Source of the DNA: Lentzea albidocapillata subsp. violacea | Lineage (GTDB): Bacteria; Actinomycetota; Actinomycetes; Mycobacteriales; Pseudonocardiaceae | Reading direction: 5' to 3' | Length of the DNA stretch: 64,000 bases | Assembly (NCBI RefSeq): GCF_900100275.1 | Contig: NZ_FNET01000002.1 | Span: 1-64,000 of the forward strand | Part shown: piece after piece, positions 34,560 to 43,081 of the stretch | Layout: each line of letters begins with the position of its first letter | How positions within the stretch are numbered: position 1 is the stretch's first letter | The notes under the pieces: generated by a model | Databases searched by the model: none | Told to the model about the DNA's origin: nothing | What the model saw: only the letters and a program-made list of their open reading frames with translations | Program-made: the position numbers and the translations under genes

Positions 34560-35213
34560 TCAGCAGGTGACGTTGACGGTCGCGTTCGCCTGGAACGACA
34601 CGTGCACGTGGTCCATGTGGTTGGCCGTGGGACTCCCCCGGTCCTCCATCGCCGACCAGCCGCTGCCGTCGTTGTAGCGCTGGCGCCAGATCACGTAGGT
34701 GACGCCGAACGCCCGGCGGTTGGCCAGCACGTGGTCGGCCAGGGCGTTGCCGGTGGCGGTATCGACCATGAAGTCCAGGGCCAGGCCGCTGGGATGGTCG
34801 CCGGAGCCGCCCCGGCCGGCGGCGCCGCCGATGTCGTCTACGCCGAACTTGCCCGCGAGGTGGTGGCCTACCTGCGCCACGTGCGGTTTGACTCCGTCCA
34901 GGGTGGTCGGGCAGGGCGGCGGGGGCGGTGGTGCGGGAGGCGGCGTGGTGGTCGTGGGTGCTGTCGTGGTCACCGGAGGTGGCGTAGTGGTCGCCGGAGG
35001 TTCCGAGGATGGCGGCGCGGTGGTCGTGACAGGCCGCGGGTCCTGGCTGACAGGGATCGACGGGGCGGCCAGCTGGGCGGCCGCGCCGGTTGGATCGATC
35101 GGCTGGTCGCGGACGGCCCAGAAGGTCACGACCAGGCCCGCGGTGAGGGTGGCGGCGACTGCGATGGGCAGCTTCCGGCTGGCTGTCTGCTTCGTTCTAT
35201 GTCGGCCCGGCAT
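34560..35213 (-). CDS. Membrane-anchored M15/VldE-like peptidase
   Basis: A 217-residue protein with an N-terminal membrane anchor (about 14-34), a long Pro/Thr-rich linker (about 60-100) and a C-terminal zinc-peptidase-like domain. GDHPSGLALDF and NHMDHVHVSF give the His, Asp and His-x-His metal ligands of the M15/LAS group. It probably acts on peptidoglycan outside the membrane. The two cysteines, PPC before the domain and the terminal VTC, could form a disulfide. Confidence 0.78.
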   Translation of the reverse strand: MPGRHRTKQTASRKLPIAVAATLTAGLVVTFWAVRDQPIDPTGAAAQLAAPSIPVSQDPRPVTTTAPPSSEPPATTTPPPVTTTAPTTTTPPPAPPPPPPCPTTLDGVKPHVAQVGHHLAGKFGVDDIGGAAGRGGSGDHPSGLALDFMVDTATGNALADHVLANRRAFGVTYVIWRQRYNDGSGWSAMEDRGSPTANHMDHVHVSFQANATVNVTC

Positions 35214-35448
35214 TCGGGAACACCTTGCGTTGGGGACAGGGCATGCTCACACGGCGGGCCATGTTACGAAATGAACACGAGAACATCACAGGCGAGTGTT
35301 CATGCTCACATCTCTGCTGGTGAGCGCCCTGCTACAGAAAGTGACTCCCTTCGAGTCGTGGACACTGCCGGGCAGGTCACCGGCCTCGGCATCGCCAAGG
35401 CCGGTGAGGAACGGATCTTCGAACGGTTCGTGCGCGCGATGGGCCAGG
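35214..35448. other. Gene-free stretch with inverted and direct repeats
   Basis: No convincing gene lies here. ATGAACAC (35271-35278) and GTGTTCAT (35296-35303) form a perfect 8-bp inverted repeat with a 17-base spacer, a candidate operator. CATGCTCACA occurs at 35242 and again at 35301. The area is probably the promoter region of the anchored peptidase gene. Confidence 0.4.
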
Positions 35449-36524
35449 TCAGTTCGCCCCACCCCGGTGGTAGACCTTCACCTCGGTCAGCGCGGTCTTG
35501 AAACCCGAGGCGTGGGTCATCTGCACGCGTATCCGCTGAGTGCCCACCGGAGTGAAGCGGACGACGTTGTAGTTGGCCTTCGGCATGCCGGGTTTTCTCG
35601 ACTGGGCGGCGGCGTCGGCCCACGTGCTGCCGTTCCAGTACTGGACGTTGTACGAGGCGGGCGCCCGGTAGCGGTTGCCCGCGCGGTCGTCGCGGAAGTA
35701 CAACCGCACCTCGTCCACCGTGCGGGACTGCCGGAGGTCGAGCTCGTACGAGTCCGTGCCGTTGGGTGAGCCGGAACTACCCCAGACCGGGTCGTTGATC
35801 GGGAACCCGTCCACCGCCGCCCCGGTCGAGGTGCCCGGGCCCGTGTACGACGCGGTCACGGCCGCGCCCTGGGCCAGGTTGGGGGTGGTCGACGTCAGGT
35901 CGGCGCCCGCCTTGGCGAACACGTCGACGATGCGGCTGCTGTTCTGCACGACGTTCCGCGGCGCCTGCGCCCCGGAGATCGCCGTGCTGTAGTTGACCAC
36001 CCCGGCTCCGGACGGGAACGTGACCGAGCCGGTGGCGGGGTGGTAGAGCACCTTGGTGAGGCGGTCGACGGTGAAGGCCCGCGTTCCGTTGAGGTAGACC
36101 GAATATCCCTGCGGGACGCCCGGGTAGCGGGTGACGCCGTCTGCGGGGTCGTCCCACACCACGCTGAGGTCCATGTTGCGCCAGCGCAGGTTGTTCACCG
36201 CGAACTGCGACCAGCCGATGGTGATCGGCGACAGCTCCACCTGGGCGTCGTTGCGCGGACGCAGACCGGCGACGTCCTCGATGACGGTCCAGTTGCTGCT
36301 GCCGAGGATGTTGTGGTGGATCCACGACCGGTAGTCGATGGTGCGCGAGCCGGCGTTCCAGTTCGCCCAGAACTCGTTGGCGTCGGGCCACCGCGTGTTG
36401 CCGCCGACGTACTGGGACCAGGCGTTCCAGTAGAGCAGCTTCTTGTAGTGCTCGTTCGACATCCACCGGTTGGGGTAGTTGCGCAGCACCGAGGAGTACA
36501 ACCGGAACTGCACCGTGGAGTTGA
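35449..36524 (-). pseudogene. 5'-truncated glycoside hydrolase with discoidin-type C-terminus
   Basis: This is the C-terminal part of a large secreted glycoside hydrolase. About 355 residues remain. The N-terminal part resembles the end of an (alpha/alpha)6-barrel enzyme (YWNAWSQY, WTVIEDVAGLRPR, IGWSQFAVNNLRWR). The C-terminal 120 residues form an F5/8-type carbohydrate-binding domain (SYELDLRQSRTVDEVRLYF, FTPVGTQRIRVQMTHASG). No signal peptide, start or RBS precedes it, and the reading frame runs directly into the truncated LacI gene on the opposite strand. The 5' end and promoter are deleted. Confidence 0.75.
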
Positions 36525-36540
36525 TCCTCCATCCCGATCC
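36515..36540. other. Deletion scar joining two truncated divergent genes
   Basis: Within about 20 bp the sequence changes from the 5'-less hydrolase (minus strand) to the 5'-less LacI gene (plus strand). Both genes lost their first parts and the shared promoter, as expected for one deletion of a head-to-head pair. The exact breakpoint cannot be placed without a relative. Confidence 0.65.
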
Positions 36541-37310
36541 TGCTCGGCGCGGAGAACGCGCTGGCGAACGAGCAGATGTCGGTGCTGCTCTGCGACGCCC
36601 GCGGCGACGCCATCCGCCGCCGGCACTACATCCGCACCCTGCTCGCCCGTCAGGTCGACGGGTTCATCATCCTCGGCGACCGCAACGACCTCCGCCCCTC
36701 GCTCACCCGTGACATCCCGGTGCCGGTCGTCTACGTCTACTGCGAGTCCACCGACCCCGGCGACCTCTCCGTGCTCGCCGACGACGAGGGCGGCGCACGA
36801 CTGGCCGCCGCACACCTGGTGTCGTTGCGGCGCAAGCACATCACCCACATCACCGGACCCGAGTCCTACCGGGCCGCACGCGACCGGGTCACCGGGCTCA
36901 CCGACGTGCTGACCGAACACGGCCTCACCCTCGCGGGCAGCGCGCCGCTGTACGGCGAGTGGTCCCAGCGCTGGGGCAGGCAGGCCACCCGGATGCTCCT
37001 GGCCGGCAGCCCGGAGGTCGACGCGATCTTCTGCGGCAACGACCAGATCGCGACCGGTGTCGCCGACATGCTCTCCGACCTCGGCCGGAACATCCCCGAC
37101 GACGTCGCCGTCGTCGGCTACGACAACTGGGAGATCTTCGCCGCGGACTGCAGGCCCCCGCTGACCACGGTCGACCTCAACCTGGAGCAGTTGGGCACGA
37201 CGGCGGCCACCCACCTGTTCGCCGCGCTGGACGGGCAAACCCGTTCCGGCGTGATCCGCCAGCCGTGCCGGCTCGTCGTCCGCGAGTCCACCGCACCGCC
37301 CTCCCGGTGA
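36525..37310 (+). pseudogene. 5'-truncated LacI-family regulator, DNA-binding domain lost
   Basis: The effector-binding domain of a LacI/GalR regulator. About 260 residues are visible, from PILLGAENALANEQMSVLLCDARGD to the stop. Segments such as VDGFIILGDRND, FCGNDQIATGVADMLSDLGR, VAVVGYDNWEIF and TTVDLNLEQLG are clear. The N-terminal HTH and hinge (about 65-75 residues) are missing, and the frame hits a stop at 36522. The nearest ATG (36576) would make a protein unable to bind DNA. It probably once controlled the neighbouring hydrolase genes. Confidence 0.8.
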
Positions 37311-37326
37311 GGCCATGACGACGACC

Positions 37327-38595
37327 TCAGTTCAGGACGAACGTCCTGATGCTGCGGGCGGGCAACTGAGCGTTGAACGATCCGTTCGACACGGTGAAGT
37401 CGTTGTAGTGCGCGAGGGTCGCACTTGCGTTCGTCAGCCAGGTCGAGACCCTCGCGGAACCGGTGTTCCGGATGGTGAACACGTGGTCCACCGGCGACGT
37501 GTTCTTGTTGATGGCGACGATCACGATCCTGGACCCGCTCCTGAACGCCGAGACGTAGACGTTCGCCTGCGGGTTCGCGGTCGCGGTGATCCGCGAGTAG
37601 CCGGGCCGGACCCACTTCGAGAAGTGCGCCATGTTGGCTCCGCGCTTGCTGATCCGCCCGTCCTCGCGCATCGGGCCGTAGCTGCGGCGGATGTACCACC
37701 ACACGTAGGTCTGGAACCGGCCGTCCACCAACGAGCGGTGGATGTGCTCGCCCACGTCGAGCGCCTGCGGCCACAGGTCGGCCGAGTCGCTGCTGTTGGG
37801 GTGGTAGACCTCGGTCATCCACAGCTCTTTGCCGGCGCCCTTCTCCCGGAAGAGCGGGTAGGGAAGGTCCGCGGGCCGGGTGCCGTAGAGGTGCGCGCCG
37901 ATGATGTCCACGTTCGCCAGCGCGGCGGCGTCGTTGAGAACGGGGTCGGAGAGATTCTTGCGGTACTGGAACGACTCGGGAGCGATGACCCGGCAGTTGA
38001 TCCTGCCTGCGTTCTCCCGCAGGAACCTGACTATCTCAGCGGCGGTCCATGCGGTCCATTCCTGCGCATAGTCCGGCTCGTTCTGGATCGAGATGCCGTA
38101 CAGATTCACGCCATTGTTCGCCATGAACGCCACGAAGTCGTTCAGGTGTTGCGCGTACGCGCCGTAGGAGGCGTAACGCAGCCGCTTGCCTCCGGAGAAG
38201 GTCTCGGTCATCGAGGCAGGCGGGTTCCACGGTGAGGCGATGACCTTGGCCCCGAGTTCGATCGCACGCCTCGCCGTGGCGACCTCGCGACGCCAGTTCG
38301 CCCGGTCCTCGTGCACGGGAATGCGCAGCACGGTGAAACCGAGCTGACCCGCACCATTGCCGAACGCCGTGTCGCGCTGGGAGGCGGTGAGATCGCTGAT
38401 CCAGACAGCGTGGTTCATGCCGCCGAAGCCCAGGATCGTCTGCTGCACGTTCGACGGCTCGACGACCACCGAGGTGGCCGCCGCGGCCGGTGTCGCTGCC
38501 GTCAGCACCGGTAGCGCAACGCCTGCCGCCAGTAATGCCCGCCGACTCACGGGTTGCGATCCGGCGCTCTCCGAGTGGTCCTGACCTGCTGCCAT
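37327..38595 (-). CDS. GH30-family secreted xylanase
   Basis: A 422-residue exported glycoside hydrolase with a twin-arginine-like leader (VSRRALLAAG, about residues 16-25). The catalytic acid/base is Glu173 in QNEPDY and the nucleophile is Glu262 in MTEVYHP. The TIM barrel is followed by a C-terminal beta domain, as in GH30 glucuronoxylanases. It should cut xylan outside the cell. The ATG at 38595 has GGAG five bases before it. An upstream GTG would put the operator inside the gene. A LacI-type operator covers its promoter. Confidence 0.85.
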   Translation of the reverse strand: MAAGQDHSESAGSQPVSRRALLAAGVALPVLTAATPAAAATSVVVEPSNVQQTILGFGGMNHAVWISDLTASQRDTAFGNGAGQLGFTVLRIPVHEDRANWRREVATARRAIELGAKVIASPWNPPASMTETFSGGKRLRYASYGAYAQHLNDFVAFMANNGVNLYGISIQNEPDYAQEWTAWTAAEIVRFLRENAGRINCRVIAPESFQYRKNLSDPVLNDAAALANVDIIGAHLYGTRPADLPYPLFREKGAGKELWMTEVYHPNSSDSADLWPQALDVGEHIHRSLVDGRFQTYVWWYIRRSYGPMREDGRISKRGANMAHFSKWVRPGYSRITATANPQANVYVSAFRSGSRIVIVAINKNTSPVDHVFTIRNTGSARVSTWLTNASATLAHYNDFTVSNGSFNAQLPARSIRTFVLN

Positions 38596-38637
38596 GGCAA
38601 CTCCACAGGTTGATTCGGGCATGGAGGCGGACATACG

Positions 38638-38649
38638 GGGAGCGCTCCC
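38638..38649. promoter_or_regulatory. LacI/CebR-type operator before the xylanase
   Basis: GGGAGCGCTCCC is a perfect 12-bp palindrome matching the core of the actinomycete CebR-type operator TGGGAGCGCTCCCA. It lies 42 bp upstream of the xylanase ATG. The closest LacI regulator (36525-37310) has lost its DNA-binding domain. Confidence 0.75.
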
Positions 38650-38812
38650 AGGAACAATTCGTAACGTGTCCGGGCCTTGCGGTCAAGGCAACTGACAATC
38701 GAATGTGTCGAATGATTGTCGATCGGGATGAACATCCACAGCAGCTGCCCTCTTTCGGGTGGTTGTGGTGCTGCCGGCGAAGATCCGGCTCCCTACCGGC
38801 TATCCGTCGTGG

Positions 38813-40348
38813 ATGGAAAACGACCGTGTGCGTGATCGAGTGGCGGCGCGGAAGCTCCGGCACCTCGCCGTCGTGATGGCCGTTCTGGCGACAGGCTGCA
38901 CGTCCCAGGGGACGGCCGGTGCGATGACGGCCGAAGTGACCGCACCAGCCGAGAAGATCACCGTGCTCAACGCGGAACCCGGTGCGGGATCGGCGATCGC
39001 CGTGAGTTCGGCCCTCTTCCGCAGTGCCCCTGTCGTGGTGGTGGCCGCAGAGGCGGATCGTGCGGCCTCGGCCGGAGCGGGCACCCTCGCCGAGCGGCTG
39101 GGGGTGCCGGTGCTCCAGGTTCCAGCCTCGAACGCGACGGAACCGGGCATCGCGGCCGTGCGTGACGAGGTGGGAAGGTTGTCACCGCAGGTGGTGCTCA
39201 CCGTTGGCGCGGACGCGCGCCGTGAGGTCGAGGCATGGCAAGGCACAGCCAAGGTGGTCGGGATCGACAGACCACAGGACGGTGTCACGGCGACGGATCT
39301 GCCGGCCGTCCAGCCCGCCGAGCCGGTGAACGTGACAGTGCTGGCGGACGCCGGCCGTGACGACGTCGCCGCGATCGCCACCGCACGGGCGGCGGGGGCG
39401 CGGATCGTCGCGGTGCACGGCGTCGATCCGAGGAGCGACCCGGCCGCGATCGACGCGCTGCGCGCGGAGCCGCCGGACGTCTTGCTGGCGCTGGGCAAGG
39501 GTTTCGGTTCGCCGGAGCGGCTGCGCGGGCGGGTCGACACGGCGGTCCGCGGTGCTCTGCTGCCTGGCGGTGGGCAGGTGCTCTTCCCCGGCAGGCTGCT
39601 GGTCTGCCTCTACGGCCATCCGGACGGGCCCGCGCTCGGCGCGCTGGGTGAACAGGACCTCGAAGGTTCGATCGCGCGTGCCAAGAAACTTGCCGCCGAA
39701 TACGAGCCGCTCAGCGAGGTTCCCGTCGTGCCGGCCCTGGAGATCATCGCCACCGTCGCTCACGGCTTTCCCGGACCGGACGGCGACTACTCGGGCGAGA
39801 CCGCTGTCGAGGCGTTGCGCCCGTGGGTGGAGAGGGCCGGTCAGGAAGGCGTGCACGTGATCCTGGACCTGCAGCCGGGCAGGGCTCGGTTGGTGGATCA
39901 GGCCAAGCGGTACGAGCGGCTGCTGGAGATGCCGCACGTCGGCCTGGCCGTCGACCCGGAGTGGAAGCTCGGACCGGATCAGGTGCCGCTGCAGCAGATC
40001 GGCGGGGTCGACGCCTCCGAGATCAACGAGGTCTCGGCGTGGCTCGCCGAACTGACCGCCGCGAGGTTCCTGCCGCAGAAGTTGCTCGTGGCGCACCAGT
40101 TCCAGCTGTCGATGATCCGGAACGAGCACGCGCTCGACACCACCCGGGACGAGGTGCAGCTGCTGATCCACATGGACGGGCAGGGCACGACCGGCCAGAA
40201 GGAGTCCACTTGGGACTCCGTGGTAGAAGCTCGACCGGGTGACCTCCCGATGGGCTGGAAGAACTTCTACGACGAAGACAAGCCGATGCTCACGCCGGAG
40301 CAGACCATGGCCCATGAACCGAAACCGTCGATGGTCTCCTATCAGTGA
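38813..40348 (+). CDS. Lipoprotein with cell-wall-binding-repeat-like region
   Basis: A 511-residue lipoprotein. The signal ends in the lipobox LATGC (about residue 29). Residues about 45-240 resemble cell-wall-binding repeat 2 units (SSALFRSAPVVVVAAEADRA, LAERLGVPVLQVPAS, VVLTVGADARREVEAW). The C-terminal half (VILDLQPGRARLVDQAKRYE, GLAVDPEWKLG, VAHQFQLSMI) is a conserved actinobacterial domain of unknown function that resembles a TIM barrel. The frame is open upstream, but the ATG at 38813 gives the signal peptide directly. Confidence 0.75.
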   Translation: MENDRVRDRVAARKLRHLAVVMAVLATGCTSQGTAGAMTAEVTAPAEKITVLNAEPGAGSAIAVSSALFRSAPVVVVAAEADRAASAGAGTLAERLGVPVLQVPASNATEPGIAAVRDEVGRLSPQVVLTVGADARREVEAWQGTAKVVGIDRPQDGVTATDLPAVQPAEPVNVTVLADAGRDDVAAIATARAAGARIVAVHGVDPRSDPAAIDALRAEPPDVLLALGKGFGSPERLRGRVDTAVRGALLPGGGQVLFPGRLLVCLYGHPDGPALGALGEQDLEGSIARAKKLAAEYEPLSEVPVVPALEIIATVAHGFPGPDGDYSGETAVEALRPWVERAGQEGVHVILDLQPGRARLVDQAKRYERLLEMPHVGLAVDPEWKLGPDQVPLQQIGGVDASEINEVSAWLAELTAARFLPQKLLVAHQFQLSMIRNEHALDTTRDEVQLLIHMDGQGTTGQKESTWDSVVEARPGDLPMGWKNFYDEDKPMLTPEQTMAHEPKPSMVSYQ

Positions 40349-40361
40349 CGCGCGTTGTCCT

Positions 40362-41420
40362 TCAGCCGCCGGGGCGTTCTGCCGCTGACCGCCGCAGTTC
40401 GTCCAGGTGCACCAGGCTGTTCAGCACCGCCTCCGTGTCACCGACGAAGTCGATCAGGCACGCGACCTCGTCGACGCCGATCTCGGCGAGCGTGTCCAAC
40501 GTCCGCAGCCCGTCCTCCACCGTGCCGAAGAGGCCACCGGTGTCGAAGTAGCGGTCGAACGAGCGCGCGACCAGGAAGTCGACGTCCTCGGGGTCCATGT
40601 CCTCGGGGTTCACCCCCGGCATCAGGTCGCCGGAGGCACGCGCGATCAGGCTGATCGAGCTGCGCAGGTAGTCGCTGAACGGCTTGCGCACGATCTCGCG
40701 CACCTCGTCGCGGTCGGTGCCGAGGAACGTGTGCAGCATCAACGACACCTGACCGTTGCCGGCGACGCCGTGCGAGCCCGCCTGGAACGCCTCCCGGTAA
40801 AGGGTGATCTTCTTCGCCAGGTCGTCGAGGTCCTGGCCGAGCAGGTGGGTCAGCACGCCGGCACCGAGCTCGCCGGCCTGCCGGAACGTCTCCGGCGTGC
40901 CCGCACTGGTCAGCCACACCGGCAGCTCCTTCTGCACGGGGGCCGGGAAGATGCCCACCTGCTTCCGGTCGCCGGCGCCGTCCACGACGTCGATCTTCGA
41001 GCCGCGCCACAGCTCGCGCACCGTCTGCATGGTCTCGACGAGAACCTCCTTGCGGCGCGGGTAGTTCTCCGGCCGCAACGCGAAGTCCACGGCGTGCCAG
41101 CCGGAGGCGAACGACAGGCCGACACGGCCGCGCGAGAGGTTGTCCACAACGGACCACTCCTCGGCGATCCGCAGCGGGTGGTGCAGCGGGCCGACGACAC
41201 TGCCCGCCCTGACCGCCACCCGCTCCGTCACGGCGGCCACCGCGGCGCCCGTGACCGCCGGGTTCGGGTACTGCCCGCCGAACTGGTGGAAGTGCCGTTC
41301 CGGCGTCCACACGGCCGTGAACCCGTGCGTGTCGGCGAACCGGGCGCCTTCGATCAGCAGCCGGTACCGGTCACCGGAGCCGGCGCCGTCGTCGGCGAAG
41401 TAGAACAGTCCGAAGTCCAT
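40362..41420 (-). CDS. Luciferase-like flavin monooxygenase, natural-product type
   Basis: A 352-residue LLM-class oxidoreductase of the TIGR04020 (MupA/Atu3671) group, which is repeatedly found in NRPS and PKS clusters. Conserved segments are MDFGLFYFAD, FTAVWTPERHFHQFGG, IRLAEEWSVVD-like RIAEEWSVVDNLSRGRVG and FASGWHAVDF. It uses FMNH2 and oxygen, and hydroxylation of a carrier-bound or released amino acid is the usual inference. GAGGGGA six bases before the ATG decides the start. It is the last gene of the leftward synthetase operon, but a hairpin separates it from the preceding gene. Confidence 0.85.
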   Translation of the reverse strand: MDFGLFYFADDGAGSGDRYRLLIEGARFADTHGFTAVWTPERHFHQFGGQYPNPAVTGAAVAAVTERVAVRAGSVVGPLHHPLRIAEEWSVVDNLSRGRVGLSFASGWHAVDFALRPENYPRRKEVLVETMQTVRELWRGSKIDVVDGAGDRKQVGIFPAPVQKELPVWLTSAGTPETFRQAGELGAGVLTHLLGQDLDDLAKKITLYREAFQAGSHGVAGNGQVSLMLHTFLGTDRDEVREIVRKPFSDYLRSSISLIARASGDLMPGVNPEDMDPEDVDFLVARSFDRYFDTGGLFGTVEDGLRTLDTLAEIGVDEVACLIDFVGDTEAVLNSLVHLDELRRSAAERPGG

Positions 41421-41441
41421 GCCAATCCCCTCGAGAAGAGG

Positions 41442-41466
41442 GCGGGTGGCCGCGAGGGCCACCCGC
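41442..41466 (-). terminator. Intercistronic hairpin between binding-protein and monooxygenase genes
   Basis: A perfect 10-bp stem (41442-41451 with 41457-41466) has a 5-base loop and lies 7 bp after the binding-protein stop and 21 bp before the monooxygenase start. It may end most transcripts or protect the upstream message. It would lower monooxygenase expression relative to the synthetase. Confidence 0.6.
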
Positions 41467-41473
41467 GGCCTCG

Positions 41474-43081
41474 TTAACAGACGACCTTCACCTGGAACAC
41501 GTCCAGGTCGGTCAGGATGCTGACCTTCACGTTGCGCAGGCGGTCCGACCAGCCGACCGCCGACCACTCCTGCCACAGCGGCACGACCGGCATGTCCTGT
41601 ACCAGCAGGCGTTCCGCCTCCCGGTACAGCTCCAGCGCCGCCTCCTTGCCCGGTGCGCGGTCCGCGCGGTCCATCGCGGCGTCGAACGCCGGGTTGGAGT
41701 AGCCGTAGTCGTTCGAGGACGCACCTGTCCGGTACAGCGGGGACAGGAAGTTCTCGATCGACGGGTAGTCGGCCCGCCAGTCCGAGCGGTACGCGCCGGT
41801 GATCGTCCGGCCGACGACCGCCTGCCGGAACTCGCGGAACGACATCGTCTCCTTGGTCTCGCAGGCGATGCCGAGCGTGGCCGTGATGCTCTGGCACACC
41901 GGGCCCATCCACGTGCGCGCGCCGGACTCGATGTTGGTGTGCAGCTGCAGCGGTCCCTGGAAACCGGACTTCGCCAGGTGTTCCCGCGCCTTCACCGGGT
42001 TGTACGTGCACAGCTCACCGCACTGCCCCGGCTGGTAGCCCTCGAGGCCCGGAATGGTGAACCCGTCGGCCGGCTTCTGCCCGCCGCCGACGAGCTTGAT
42101 CAGCTCGGTGCGGTCGATCGCCATCGACACGGCCTTGCGCAGGTCCGGGCTGTCGTAGCCGGGCAGGTAGCTCGGGAACGCCAGGTTCTGCATCAGCAGG
42201 AAGTTTCGGTCGGTGTACCGGCCGGGAAGGTCCTTTTTGTACTGACCGCTGGTGATCTTGTCGTACGGCATGGCCTCCATGAAGTCCATCTCGCCGCGCA
42301 CGAGCGCGTCGTAGGCCTTGGAGGTGTCCGGGTACACGGTGTAGAGCAGTTCCTTGATCCGCGGCTGCTCCACTCCCTTGTAGTGGCGGTTCGCGGTCAG
42401 CAGCTGGTGGCCGTTGGGCACCGCCTCCTTGAACTTGTACGGCCCGTTGCCGACCGGGTGCTTCAGCCACGCGGCCGGGTCGCGGAAGAACGAGTCCGGC
42501 AGCGGGTAGAACGCCCAGTAGCCCACCATCGTCGGGAAGATCGAGAGCGGCGCGGACAGCGTCACCTGGAACTCGTGGTCGTTGATGACCCTGAGCCCGG
42601 ACATCTTCTTCGCCAACGGTTCCCCGGTCGCCGGGTTGAGGTCCCGGTAGCCCTCGATCTTGTCCATGAAGGTGTTGTTGCGCAGCTTGTTCGGCCCGTA
42701 CGCCACGTGGTTCCAGGCGTCGACGAAGTTGCGCGCCCTGACCTGCGTGCCGTCGTGGAACCGCCACCCTCGGTGGATCTTGATCCGGAACACCTTCGAG
42801 TCGGTCGTGGAGATCGACTTCGCCATCGCGTTGTACGGCGCGGCGTCCTCCAGCCGGTAGCCGACCAGGCCGGTGAACATCATGCTGATCAGCCGGCCGC
42901 CTCCCCATTCGTTGGTGTCACCCGGTAGTAGTGGCCGGAACGGTTCCGTGTTGAACATCCGGATGCGGGTGTTCTGAATTCCCCCGTGCTGTTGTTCCGC
43001 CACCGCCGAGGACGGCGTGACGACCGCGGACGCGACCAGCAGTGCACCGGCCAGCGCCAGCAGTTTTCCCCTGACTCTCAT
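41474..43081 (-). CDS. Peptide-type ABC solute-binding protein in the NRPS operon
   Basis: A 535-residue SBP family 5 protein. The signal peptide ends near SSAVAEQ (about residue 29). Family features are WRFHDGTQVRARNFVDAW, GNGPYKFKEAVPNGH and CQSITATLGI. There is no lipobox cysteine, which is unusual for a Gram-positive binding protein. It may be secreted freely or held by a partner. Its ATG follows the exporter's TAG directly. No permease or ATPase is nearby. It may bind the peptide product outside the cell. Confidence 0.82.
   Translation of the reverse strand: MRVRGKLLALAGALLVASAVVTPSSAVAEQQHGGIQNTRIRMFNTEPFRPLLPGDTNEWGGGRLISMMFTGLVGYRLEDAAPYNAMAKSISTTDSKVFRIKIHRGWRFHDGTQVRARNFVDAWNHVAYGPNKLRNNTFMDKIEGYRDLNPATGEPLAKKMSGLRVINDHEFQVTLSAPLSIFPTMVGYWAFYPLPDSFFRDPAAWLKHPVGNGPYKFKEAVPNGHQLLTANRHYKGVEQPRIKELLYTVYPDTSKAYDALVRGEMDFMEAMPYDKITSGQYKKDLPGRYTDRNFLLMQNLAFPSYLPGYDSPDLRKAVSMAIDRTELIKLVGGGQKPADGFTIPGLEGYQPGQCGELCTYNPVKAREHLAKSGFQGPLQLHTNIESGARTWMGPVCQSITATLGIACETKETMSFREFRQAVVGRTITGAYRSDWRADYPSIENFLSPLYRTGASSNDYGYSNPAFDAAMDRADRAPGKEAALELYREAERLLVQDMPVVPLWQEWSAVGWSDRLRNVKVSILTDLDVFQVKVVC

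Noticed and set aside
35296..35769. Plus-strand open frame of 157 codons
   Set aside because: It runs antisense to the hydrolase fragment and its translation shows no family features.
36576..37310. Intact small LacI-like regulator starting at the ATG 36576
   Set aside because: It begins inside the effector domain and lacks an HTH and RBS; it is a fragment.
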